Source: Hymenobacter sp.
GTDB lineage: Bacteria > Bacteroidota > Bacteroidia > Cytophagales > Hymenobacteraceae
DNA length: 34,524 bases
Reading direction: 5' to 3'
Assembly (NCBI GenBank): GCA_025354605.1
Contig: JANXMN010000209.1
Location: 1-34,524 of the forward strand
Of the stretch, positions 23,911 through 30,889 are shown piece by piece. The notes under the pieces are model-generated. The model was not told where the DNA came from, did no database searches, and saw only the letters and a list, made by a program, of their open reading frames with translations. Position 1 is the stretch's first letter, and every line of letters begins with the position of its first letter. A program made the translations under genes and the position numbers.

Positions 23911-26900
23911 GGGCATAGCGGACGGTGGTTGGCGGGGAGGAAACGCCCTTGCGCATGGCGAGCTGGGCAGTGTAGTGCTTGTGCAGCAGGGTGTAGAGGG
24001 TGAGTTCGTGCTGGCGGGGCTGCGAGAGCACAAACCGGTTGAGGTACATGTGCACGTAGCTGGCCAGCAGGTCGAAGCCCTGGTCGGTGGCCAGGATGCC
24101 AGCGGGGTGCCGGGCCAGAATGGTGGCCACCGCCCCCGCCCAGCGCTGCCGTCGGTCGGCAAACTCCTGCACGGCTTCCTCAGTCTCAGTCGCTGCATCC
24201 TCGATGGGGTTCAGGAAGCGCAGTAGCTGGCGGCTCTCTTTCCGGTACTTGTCGTTGAGTTGCAGCTGCAGGCCCTTATCGCCGCGAAACTCCTGGAAAA
24301 ACCCGCGGCTGAGGCGCTCCAGCAGCTGGTGCTTGTCGGGCAGGGCCAGCCCAAAGTCAGTCAGCATCTCGTCGAGGCCGCGCAGGGCCAGCAGCCAGCG
24401 GTAGGTTTCGCCCTCGTCGCCGCCCAGCAGGTTCAGCACGCGGGCAGTGGCCAGGCTGTCGTGGCCAAACAGCTCTTCCGAGGTTTCAATGTTGTCGGCC
24501 CCGTAGCGTTCCAGCTCGCGCACGTAGGTGTCGAGCTGCACCTTGTGGAGGCGGCCCTGCGCCAGGGCCGGGGCCAGGGCCTCGTTCAGCTCGTGCAGCA
24601 GCGTGCCCAAATGCACGGCCGGCGTTTCGGCCAGCTGAAAACGCAGGCGCAGATGAAACTGCGGGTCGTTGTAGCGAATAAAGAACCACTGCCGGATAAT
24701 GCCCCGCGCCCGCCACTGCTCGGCCAGCGGCAGCACCACGGCGCACAGCAGCTGGTCAAGCGATTTGGTGCCGCCGTACAGCTTCAGGTAGGCCCACTCG
24801 CTGCCCGGCAGAAACTCCCGGGCCGGGAGCGCGGCGTTGGTCCGGGCGCTGCCGCCGGCCTGGGGCCGGCCCGCCGCGTTAAACAGCGGCAGCAGCACTT
24901 CGTTGCCGAAGCGCTGGCCCTCGGGCCCCACGAAGCAGCGCTCGGGCGTGGCCAGGTACTCGGTGAGGCGCAGCACCCCGGTCTTTTCGAGCTGTTGCAG
25001 CAGCAGCTGCCGCGCTGTCGGAAAGTCGCTGTCAATCAGCAGCTCGTTGTCGTGCTCGGTCAGGCAGAAGTAGCGGGGCAGGCCGTGCGTGGCCAGGTAG
25101 GCGCGCAGCTGTTCGTCGGTAACCGGGCCGGTAGCTTTGGCTCCCACCAGCAGCTCGCGCCGGATGCACCAGCGGGCTTTGGCTACGATAATGTTCTTAT
25201 ACTCCACGCGCGGCAGGAAGGCCTGCTCGTTCAGATTGCCCCAGCTCCAGCCGGTGCCCGAATAGAGGCGGTCCTTCTGCAGGTCGCACAAAAACCGGTA
25301 CATGGGCAAGCCGGTGGTGTAGTTGTGAGCCGTGGAGAGGCGCGGTATCACCTGCTTGCCGAGGCGGCGCGAACGCAGCACCACCCGCCCCTGCCGCACC
25401 GATACCAGCAGGTCGTGGGCCGGCAGCTGCTGGTCGGCCGGCACGGTGGCGGGGCTCAGAAACGGAATTTCGTAGGCGCGCAGGTTCGGCCGCATCAGAA
25501 TGTTGCCCACCCGGGCCTCGGGCAGGTGCACCACTTCGGCATACACCACCCCGTCGGTATCGGGCTCGGCGCGGCGCAGGGTGGCCCGCACGTCGGCCAG
25601 CAAGGCCTCGTCGCCGTAGCAGAAGCGGCCCAGCAGGTTGGCCGCCGACGGCCCCGAGCACACGCCGAGCGCAAACTGAAACTGCCCGGCATCGAGCTCC
25701 CGGGCCGATTCGGCCAGCAGCGAGCCGAAGGCGTAGAGGCTGGCCGGGGTGGCCGTACCCGCGTCGGGCTGCTCGTCGAGGCCGGCCAGGTCGGCGGTGG
25801 TCAGCGCCACCACGCGCGTCTCGTCGCGCAGGGCGCGGTGGTACAGGTCGTGGGCCAGCTGCACGCTTTTCTTCCAGCTGGCGGTGGGCGTGGTGGGTTC
25901 CGGGCGCGGACTGATGCCTTCGAGCACGGGCAGGTAGTCGCCGTGGCCGGGGCTGGCGTGCCCGTAGCCCACCCCCGATTCGTTGTCGAGGGCCAGCAGT
26001 AGCGGGACTTCCTGCTCTTCAAAGCGCGCGCTGAAATCTTTGGCGAAGCGGCCAAGGTCGGGTGGCAGCTGCAGGGTGCCCAGCCGGCACAGCTCGCCCA
26101 CCTGCCCGGCAATGGTGCCCACCACCGAAGCGGCCAGCTCGTTGCGCTCGGTGTTATAGAATAAGTCGGTTTGAATCAGGTCTTTCGAACCTGATGGGCT
26201 GTACGTGTCGCTTAGCAGCTGGTGCGTTTCCTGGAAGCTGGCTACCCCGCCAGTGGCCAGCAGAGCCAGCAGGCGGTGCAGCGGAACTAGGTCGGCGGCG
26301 GGCACTTTGCCCGCCAGGCGAGCGGGCAGCCCATCGAGGTACAGCTCGCCGGTGATGGTCGGCTCCAGCTCACTCATCAGGAGCTGCGAGTCAATCAGCT
26401 GGTGCAGATATGCCCGCGCCTCCTCGCCCGAAGCGGTGGGCTCGGCCTGGCACACCAGGGCCAGCAGGTCGGTAAAAGTGCTGCCGGCGGCGGCGGCGGC
26501 CAGCAGTCCGGTCAGGTAGCTGGTGGCGGGCACCGAAGTCAGGGTGTAGCTGCGGCGCTTGTTTTTGACGGTGAATTCGACGTAGCGGAACGTGTCGCCG
26601 GTCTGGTAAAGGCTGTTATTGGGGAAATAACGCAGGTTTTCGCGCAGCGCCGGCGAGGTCAGCAGCTCCTGCACCAGCTCGCTCACGTAGTTCATGTCAA
26701 GCCGCGAATGCTTGCGCAATGCCTGGTCAGCAAACCGGATATCGGTTTGGGCACCCACCTGGCCCCGGGCGCACCCTGCAAACAGGCCGTAGGGCGTGCT
26801 GCGGGTACTCATGCGCAGCACGTACTTGTACAGCGTCAGGGCCAGCTTGTCGGCCTGTTTGGCCGAGTCGGTGCCGCCGCTGGCCAGCGCTTTCAGCAGC

Positions 26901-27118
26901 TCGGCGTGCAGCGCTGGCGAAGCCGTATAAATGGCTTCCTGGAGCAGTGGGTCGGCAAAAAAAGTCAGCAGTCGGGGCAGCAGCCCCTGCGGCGCTTCCT
27001 GCGTATCGGCGTGCAGCTGCCACACCGTTTGCACGGGCAGCAAAGGCCGCCGGAGCACATAGAAGCTTTCGGGTTCGAGTTGCAACGGCAACGCTGGCGG
27101 AGCGGAGGAAAGGCGCAT
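23903..27118 (-). CDS. lanB: Lantibiotic dehydratase (class I LanB, full length)
   Basis: A 1071-aa class I dehydratase. It glutamylates core Ser/Thr using glutamyl-tRNA and then eliminates glutamate to give Dha/Dhb. The large N-terminal domain (1 to about 760) begins with YVLRRPLLPVQTV and contains the family hallmark RMSTRSTPYGLFAG (about 100) and RLDMNYVSELVQEL. The C-terminal elimination domain (about 775-1050, SpaB_C type) shows WAYLKLYGG and WFFIRYNDPQFHLRLRF. Both halves are in one chain, unlike split LanBs. Start is the ATG at 27118 with a 270-nt gap from the last precursor gene; the stop overlaps the HlyD-like start by 8 nt. Symbol used generically. Confidence 0.96.
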   Translation of the reverse strand: MRLSSAPPALPLQLEPESFYVLRRPLLPVQTVWQLHADTQEAPQGLLPRLLTFFADPLLQEAIYTASPALHAELLKALASGGTDSAKQADKLALTLYKYVLRMSTRSTPYGLFAGCARGQVGAQTDIRFADQALRKHSRLDMNYVSELVQELLTSPALRENLRYFPNNSLYQTGDTFRYVEFTVKNKRRSYTLTSVPATSYLTGLLAAAAAGSTFTDLLALVCQAEPTASGEEARAYLHQLIDSQLLMSELEPTITGELYLDGLPARLAGKVPAADLVPLHRLLALLATGGVASFQETHQLLSDTYSPSGSKDLIQTDLFYNTERNELAASVVGTIAGQVGELCRLGTLQLPPDLGRFAKDFSARFEEQEVPLLLALDNESGVGYGHASPGHGDYLPVLEGISPRPEPTTPTASWKKSVQLAHDLYHRALRDETRVVALTTADLAGLDEQPDAGTATPASLYAFGSLLAESARELDAGQFQFALGVCSGPSAANLLGRFCYGDEALLADVRATLRRAEPDTDGVVYAEVVHLPEARVGNILMRPNLRAYEIPFLSPATVPADQQLPAHDLLVSVRQGRVVLRSRRLGKQVIPRLSTAHNYTTGLPMYRFLCDLQKDRLYSGTGWSWGNLNEQAFLPRVEYKNIIVAKARWCIRRELLVGAKATGPVTDEQLRAYLATHGLPRYFCLTEHDNELLIDSDFPTARQLLLQQLEKTGVLRLTEYLATPERCFVGPEGQRFGNEVLLPLFNAAGRPQAGGSARTNAALPAREFLPGSEWAYLKLYGGTKSLDQLLCAVVLPLAEQWRARGIIRQWFFIRYNDPQFHLRLRFQLAETPAVHLGTLLHELNEALAPALAQGRLHKVQLDTYVRELERYGADNIETSEELFGHDSLATARVLNLLGGDEGETYRWLLALRGLDEMLTDFGLALPDKHQLLERLSRGFFQEFRGDKGLQLQLNDKYRKESRQLLRFLNPIEDAATETEEAVQEFADRRQRWAGAVATILARHPAGILATDQGFDLLASYVHMYLNRFVLSQPRQHELTLYTLLHKHYTAQLAMRKGVSSPPTTVRYAHV

Positions 27119-27333
27119 GGCACGGTAAAGCTAATTCGGGCATAAAAACCACTGCCCGGGCCGAAAATAAGTCTTTGGGGCCAACTGTCTGCACCGCGCA
27201 GCGGCCGGCAGCGGCTCCCCGGAATGGGTAGTTGGGACCTTGAAGGCAGGCAAAGCGGCCGGGTGGCCCACTGGGAAGCGACGCGCGGGGTAAACCGACC
27301 CCGGTCCGCGCCAAAATAATGCGGCGGATAGCA

Positions 27334-27369
27334 TTTCGGGTAGCACAACCTGCGTCGTGCTACCCGAAA
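27334..27369 (-). promoter_or_regulatory. 13-bp perfect hairpin between precursor genes and lanB
   Basis: TTTCGGGTAGCAC pairs perfectly with GTGCTACCCGAAA around a 10-nt loop. It lies 20 nt downstream of the last precursor stop and about 215 nt upstream of the lanB start on the minus strand. There is no long T-run after it, so it may be a weak terminator, an attenuator or an mRNA-stabilising end that makes precursor mRNA more abundant than lanB mRNA. No other feature is seen in 27119-27333. Confidence 0.6.
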
Positions 27370-27389
27370 GCTAAAAGCCAACCGAGTCG

Positions 27390-27584
27390 TTACTCCTGCG
27401 TTGGCAGGCCCCGGCAGTTGACCGGGTTGCAGCTAAACGCCGGGCACGACGACTGCCCGCCCTGGGTGGTTTGTTCCGGCTGCTGCCCTCCGGCAATGGT
27501 ACTGAGTTGGTCATCATCGAGTTTGGCAATGATTTCGCGGTCCAGTAGCAAGATGCGGGATAGGGTGATTCGCTTTTTTTTCAT
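27390..27584 (-). CDS. lanA5: Divergent lanthipeptide precursor (SSCPAFSCNPVNC core)
   Basis: A 64-aa peptide. The leader MKKKRITLSRILLLDREIIA...QLSTIAGG keeps the plan of the other precursors (basic start, 'L-D-x-E-x-I-x-x-L', 'D-D-Q-L', then a Gly-Gly) but is clearly diverged, with AGG in place of EGG. The core (31 residues, QQPEQTT...) has three Cys in SSCPAFSCNPVNC and six Ser/Thr, and lacks the TNTC and CxACSCN blocks of its neighbours. It is last in the precursor array, 27 nt after the previous gene's stop. Probably a substrate of the same enzymes with a different ring pattern; inferred. Symbol assigned here by order only. Confidence 0.75.
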   Translation of the reverse strand: MKKKRITLSRILLLDREIIAKLDDDQLSTIAGGQQPEQTTQGGQSSCPAFSCNPVNCRGLPTQE

Positions 27585-27611
27585 AGCGGCGGGCCATAGC
27601 TCCCGTCAGGG

Positions 27612-27815
27612 CTAGCCGTTGCAGGAGCAGGCCTGGCACGAATTAATCGTGGGGAAGAAGTCGGCGGCTTCCTGCTGAACGCCACCGCCGTTGCACGTAT
27701 TGGTGCCGGCAGCCAGGCCGCCTTCGAGCGTGCCGAGCTGGTCTTCGTTGAGCTTGGCGATGGTTTCCTTGTCGAGCGACAGGGCATTATCGAGTTTGAT
27801 GGCTTTCTTTTTCAT
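27612..27815 (-). CDS. lanA4: Class I lanthipeptide precursor
   Basis: A 67-aa precursor. Leader residues 1-33 (MKKKAIKLDNALSLDKE...LEGG) end in the double-Gly cleavage site for the C39 exporter; the SLDKETIAKLNEDQ block is the likely recognition element. The core (34 aa) begins LAAGTNTC and ends SCQACSCNG, with four Cys and five Ser/Thr. Leader DNA and 5' flank are almost identical to the 28339-28542 gene, so they are recent duplicates. Preceded by the CTCCCC of the conserved upstream segment rather than an SD. Symbol assigned here by order only. Confidence 0.88.
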   Translation of the reverse strand: MKKKAIKLDNALSLDKETIAKLNEDQLGTLEGGLAAGTNTCNGGGVQQEAADFFPTINSCQACSCNG

Positions 27816-27869
27816 GGGGAGGGTTGAGGTGTAAGTGATTTGAGAGAAAAAAGTCTTGGCAATTATCCG

Positions 27870-28067
27870 TTACACGGCATCAAACACGTTGCAGGAGCAT
27901 GCACTACACGATGCGTTAGTTTGTTGAAAATCACTGCCGTTACAGGTAAGGGTAGTTGGTGAGGCCAGGCCGCCTTCGAGCGTATTGAGTTGCTCTTCGT
28001 TGAGGCGCGAGATGGTTTCCTTATCGAGCGAGAGTGAGGTTTCGAGCTTGATGACTTTCTTCCTCAT
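27870..28067 (-). CDS. lanA3: Class I lanthipeptide precursor (Thr/Ser-rich core)
   Basis: A 65-aa precursor with leader MRKKVIKLETSLSLDKE...LEGG (33 residues) and a 32-residue core LASPTTLTCNGS...SCSACSCNVFDAV. Compared with its siblings the first block is TLTC rather than TNTC, the core has nine Ser/Thr, and the C-terminus continues four residues past the last Asn, ending in an acidic tail. Four Cys. It is the most Ser/Thr-rich member, so it could carry the most dehydrated residues. The leader begins MRKK rather than MKKK. Symbol assigned here by order only. Confidence 0.88.
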   Translation of the reverse strand: MRKKVIKLETSLSLDKETISRLNEEQLNTLEGGLASPTTLTCNGSDFQQTNASCSACSCNVFDAV

Positions 28068-28104
28068 CGCAGAGATAAGAACTGGGGCGAACGAAGAAAA
28101 TGAC

Positions 28105-28305
28105 CTAGCCTACCGGCCCGTTGCAGGAGCAAGCATCGCAGGAGGGGCCGGTTTGGAAGCCTTCCTCGGCCAGCCGGGCGCAGGTATTGGTGCCGCCGGC
28201 AGCCATGCCGCCTTCGAGTTGGCCCAGCTGCTCTTCGTTGAGCCGCGAGATGGTCTCCTTGTCGAGCGACAGCGAGTTTTCGAGTTTAATGACTTTCTTT
28301 TTCAT
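28105..28305 (-). CDS. lanA2: Class I lanthipeptide precursor
   Basis: A 66-aa precursor with leader MKKKVIKLENSLSLDKE...LEGG (33 residues, sharing ISRLNEEQL with the 27870 gene) and core MAAGGTNTC...SCDACSCNGPVG. Four Cys and five Ser/Thr; the central segment ARLAEEGFQTGP is unlike those of the siblings. Same Cys spacing at the C-terminal SCxACSC block as the others, suggesting the same ring topology there. Symbol assigned here by order only. Confidence 0.88.
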   Translation of the reverse strand: MKKKVIKLENSLSLDKETISRLNEEQLGQLEGGMAAGGTNTCARLAEEGFQTGPSCDACSCNGPVG

Positions 28306-28338
28306 ACCAAGGAAAGCAGATGCGGTTGCGGTAATGAA

Positions 28339-28542
28339 TTAATGATTGCAGGAACAAGCCTGGCACGAAGCAATCGTACCATTATCGAGGGCGGCGTCCT
28401 GCAAACCGGCGGCGTTACAGGTGTTGGTGCCGCCGGCAATCATGCCGCCTTCGAGCGTGCTGAGCTGGTCTTCGTTGAGCTTGGCGATGGTTTCCTTGTC
28501 GAGCGACAGGGCATTATCGAGTTTGATGGCTTTCTTTTTCAT
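28339..28542 (-). CDS. lanA1: Class I lanthipeptide precursor
   Basis: A 67-aa precursor. I start it at the ATG at 28542 (MKKKAIKLDNALSLDKE), not at the ORF-track start, because this matches the sibling leaders. Leader ends LEGG at 33; the core MIAGGTNTC...SCQACSCNH has four Cys and five Ser/Thr. About 105 nt covering the end of the leader, the leader itself and 10 nt upstream differ from the 27612 gene at only one position I can see. It is the first Cys-containing precursor of the array. Symbol assigned here by order only. Confidence 0.88.
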   Translation of the reverse strand: MKKKAIKLDNALSLDKETIAKLNEDQLSTLEGGMIAGGTNTCNAAGLQDAALDNGTIASCQACSCNH

Positions 28543-28651
28543 GGGGAGGGTTGAGGTGAAAGATGAAAAAAACGGGAAATAAAAGTCAGCGGTACGGGCC
28601 GGCACCGGGCGCTGCTTTGTGGGAGCGGAAGCCGCAAATGGCTCCGCAATG

Positions 28652-28858
28652 CTATTGGCGGGCCGTAGTTGGCCGGGCCTGTAAATGCTGAAGGGCTTCG
28701 TCGTCCTCAATCCACCAGTAGGTGTTCTCCGGCTTTATCTCGGCAGGCTTACCACCGAAAAAGTGGTCCATTTCGACGCTGGAAAGCTGGTCGGTGGCAG
28801 CAATAGATTTTGCCGCTTTGCTCGTTAAAAAATTGAGCGCCCGCTTGATGGATTGCAT
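28652..28858 (-). CDS. Small GG-type peptide without Cys, candidate signal or precursor
   Basis: A 68-aa peptide upstream of the lanthipeptide precursors, same strand, with 109 nt to the next gene. Its N-terminal half is helical and ends LSSVEMDHFFGGK, which looks like a double-Gly processing site for C39 exporters, although the leader has no similarity to the LSLDKE leaders. The putative mature part (KPAEIKPENTYWWIEDDEA... about 30 aa) has no Cys, three Thr and is acidic and Trp-rich, so it cannot form lanthionines. It could be an unmodified pheromone read by the LytS kinase, a precursor of another RiPP, or an immunity peptide. I recognise no named family. Confidence 0.6.
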   Translation of the reverse strand: MQSIKRALNFLTSKAAKSIAATDQLSSVEMDHFFGGKPAEIKPENTYWWIEDDEALQHLQARPTTARQ

Positions 28859-29420
28859 GGAAGAAGGGAGAACTAGTGGTTAGAAGACCTTACAAATGAA
28901 TTAGTCCGTCAGACGATAAAAAAATAAAATAGACCAAGTGAAGTAAAAGTCATCTGAATAATGCCCCGTATTTCGACGAACCCGGGAGCGTTAGCGAGAA
29001 AATAAATAAAATATAACGTGTATTCGCCCCCGTAATCAAATATCAATTTAAAATATTATGGTGTGTATTATCAGCTGTTTGTCAGTTGCAGGCGGCAGCA
29101 GGGCCGAGCGTTTAGACGCCCGAGCATTCATTCCGCCGCTCGGGCTGGTTGGTATTAGCTGGCACAGATTTTCCGGCCACGAGCTACCTGTTCGTGCGTT
29201 GCGACTGCATCCCAGCGCCTTTTATAATCGCCAGCGCTTGTGAGCAGGCGCGCACGGTTATTTGAAGACAAGGGATGTCAGACAGCGGATGCTGCCGCAG
29301 TTACTTCTCGGTGCGGCTTTTGGCAGCGTAGGGCCGGAGACGAGGGCATAAAAAAAACCTGTCATTCTGCATGACAGGTCAGGGCGAATCCGGAAGGATT
29401 TTTATTTCTTAAAGCACGCG
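28859..29420. other. AT-rich gene-free stretch upstream of the precursor operon
   Basis: 562 nt with no convincing gene. The first 190 nt (up to about 29060) are strongly AT-rich compared with the surrounding high-GC DNA and should contain the minus-strand promoter of the peptide array; I cannot fix -33/-7 boxes. The 61-aa plus-strand ORF at 29058-29243 lacks homology or a start context and looks random. The rightmost part holds a terminator for the receiver gene (separate entry). Confidence 0.5.
29350..29379 (-). terminator. Rho-independent terminator of the receiver gene
   Basis: On the minus strand ACCTGTCAT pairs with ATGACAGGT around a 5-nt loop and is followed by a run of seven T (plus-strand AAAAAAA at 29351-29357). 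It lies about 40 nt past the stop of the 29421-29897 gene. Confidence 0.85.
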
Positions 29421-29897
29421 CTAAAATTTAGCCATTGTCTGCGTGACGGCATTCGCGAAGTCGTTATAAGTATACGGCTTGGTCAGTAGTTGAACGTGAG
29501 GGATGCTGACCTGAGCGACGGATTCAGGGGGGAATGCCGACGTAATAATTATGTTAGAAAAATGGGCCGCGAACAACCTCATTTCCGGGCTTATCCGAAA
29601 GTCGTTGGAGGGATTGTCCAGTAAATCCAGAAATACAATGTCCACGTCCGGTAATTCCGAAGGCGAGGTAATAGTTTCTATCAGCCATTTTATTTCGAGC
29701 CCCACGAAACGGTTGATATATTTTACCAATAACTCCTGCGCCAGATATTCATCTTCGATTATTCCGCAAGTAAACACGTGGTGGTTGGGGGAATAGTGAA
29801 AATTAAACGATGGGTAGATAGTAACCGGTGAGAGAGTACACTTCTCACATCTGCTCAGGAAGCAGAAAGGCTCAGAAAAGAGCCCTAGCGATGGCAA
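29421..29897 (-). CDS. Receiver-only response regulator
   Basis: A receiver domain with no output domain. It shows IIEDEYLAQELLVKY, resembling IIIDDEPLAQELLEKY of the cluster LytTR regulator, the phospho-acceptor Asp in IVFLDLLDN, conserved Thr/Ser in IIITSAFPPE and Lys in LLTKPYTYNDF. After that the protein stops, where LytTR regulators continue. The ORF-track start adds about 40 odd residues; a GTG at 29777 (VFTCGIIEDE) would give a lone 118-aa receiver, so the start is uncertain. It could be a phosphate sink for, or antagonist of, the LytS kinase, or a truncated regulator. It is in lower-GC DNA than the main operon. Confidence 0.8.
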   Translation of the reverse strand: MPSLGLFSEPFCFLSRCEKCTLSPVTIYPSFNFHYSPNHHVFTCGIIEDEYLAQELLVKYINRFVGLEIKWLIETITSPSELPDVDIVFLDLLDNPSNDFRISPEMRLFAAHFSNIIITSAFPPESVAQVSIPHVQLLTKPYTYNDFANAVTQTMAKF

Positions 29898-29941
29898 CTC
29901 GATTTCTAAAGAGGGTTTCTTTGGAAGTTGCGAAAACCAAT

Positions 29942-29990
29942 CCAGGACACGAAATAGCAGCGCCTGGAGCCTGCTGGTTTCGTGTCCTGG
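29942..29990. other. Long hairpin (13+5 bp) between small genes
   Basis: CCAGGACACGAAA pairs perfectly with TTTCGTGTCCTGG, and an inner AGCAG/CTGCT extension continues the stem to a 10-nt loop. It is downstream of the 46-aa ORF and upstream of the receiver gene on the minus strand. No T-run follows, so it may be a repeat element or a processed mRNA end rather than a simple terminator. Nothing else is seen in 29898-30155. Confidence 0.7.
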
Positions 29991-30155
29991 GTTGAGCGAA
30001 GCTTCGAAAAAAGTGAGGTGCTCACTTAAGAATTAGCCAGTAGTTCGAATGAGGTGGTGCCAAAATCCGGGCTGCTGCCCAAACCCGGCGCATTAGACGC
30101 TACGCTGCTACCCTATGCCAGCACTGATTAATCTTCGCAATGGCGGTTTGCCGAA

Positions 30156-30296
30156 TTAAAGCGTCTCGCAGAGGGGCGTTGAAGTAGTCATGTGCAGCAA
30201 GGCATGGCCTATTGCCGATGCCGGAGTGGTAGTCAACTGCGAAACAACTTCCTTGTAGAAAGGCAGCTTGGCGGTAGTAGAAAGTTTCTTTTTCAT
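30156..30296 (-). CDS. 46-aa peptide, possible degenerate lanthipeptide-like precursor
   Basis: MKKKLSTTAKLPFYKEVVSQL... followed by a Ser/Thr-rich tail ending in one Cys (TTSTPLCETL). The phrase LPFYKEVVSQL can be aligned with LSLDKETISRL of the lanthipeptide leaders, and the MKKK start matches. There is no double-Gly and only one Cys. It lies in AT-richer DNA about 1.3 kb upstream of the main array and on the same strand. It may be a diverged precursor for the same machinery, a decayed copy, or a chance ORF; I consider the first two about as likely as each other. Confidence 0.4.
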   Translation of the reverse strand: MKKKLSTTAKLPFYKEVVSQLTTTPASAIGHALLHMTTSTPLCETL

Positions 30297-30775
30297 ATTC
30301 GATGAATGAGAAAAATGTGGAAAAATGAAGTGAACCAATTCGATTCGCAGGTAAAGCAACGATGCAGAAAAATATAAATCGTCGATTTTCGACTAATTGA
30401 GGGAAGTCTTCGACGTTTCGAGTTGGCACAGTGCAGCTACTATCCGGTGGCAGCCATGTTTTTACTGATTTTTCCTGCTGATTATCAGCATTCAACATGA
30501 TTTTTGCCCGTGGAATCGGTTCCTAGATTTGAATTTGCGAGTGAGCATGGGCCGTTCGTATTCTGCCGCGCGGGGCACCAGGTTACATAGCGCCCCGCGA
30601 AGCGCTTCATCCCACCACTTTCGCAAACGGGGAAATCCGGGCATCAACCGCCCCCGCCAATATTTCGCGAGCAGTGAATTGGCAGTTGCCTCACCGGCCT
30701 TGTGCCAGCGCAAACGCTTGGCCAGGTCGGAATCAGGGACGGGTAATGATGCGCGAGTAGCTGCTCGGCTGGGCC
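30297..30775. other. Gene-free stretch
   Basis: 479 nt without a convincing gene. The part up to about 30540 is AT-rich and may carry the promoter of the 46-aa ORF. ORFs at 30492-30713 (-) and 30529-30828 (+) overlap each other in opposite frames and show no recognisable domain. Confidence 0.4.
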
Positions 30776-30889
30776 TTAGCCCTGCGCGCCTAGGGCCACT
30801 AGCAGCCCGAGCAGCCCAAGCAGTGTGAGGCCCAACAGGCGGGGCAGCAGGGTGGAGGAAGCGCGGCGGGCAAGGGCGGACGAGGACAT
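30776..30889 (-). CDS. 37-aa single-TM small protein
   Basis: Too short for the ORF track. The minus strand reads MSSSALARRASSTLLPRL... then a hydrophobic stretch of Leu, Gly, Val and Ala, ending LVALGAQG and a TAA stop. It looks like a small single-span membrane peptide with a basic N-terminus. The frame has Leu/Gly-rich codons typical of this genome. Function unknown; it could also be a chance ORF. Confidence 0.4.
   Translation of the reverse strand: MSSSALARRASSTLLPRLLGLTLLGLLGLLVALGAQG

Noticed and set aside
24260-26002. 580-aa plus-strand ORF opposite lanB
   Set aside because: Low-complexity shadow of the dehydratase gene.
28859-28990. Possible Bacteroidota promoter (TTG / TAnnTTTG) upstream of the peptide operon
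   Set aside because: AT-rich region is suitable, but no pair of boxes with good match and spacing could be identified by eye.
29058-29243. 61-aa plus-strand ORF
   Set aside because: No domain, no signal, isolated in an AT-rich gap; looks random.
30492-30713. 73-aa minus-strand ORF, possible element remnant
   Set aside because: Overlapped by an opposite ORF and without any recognisable transposase or other motif.
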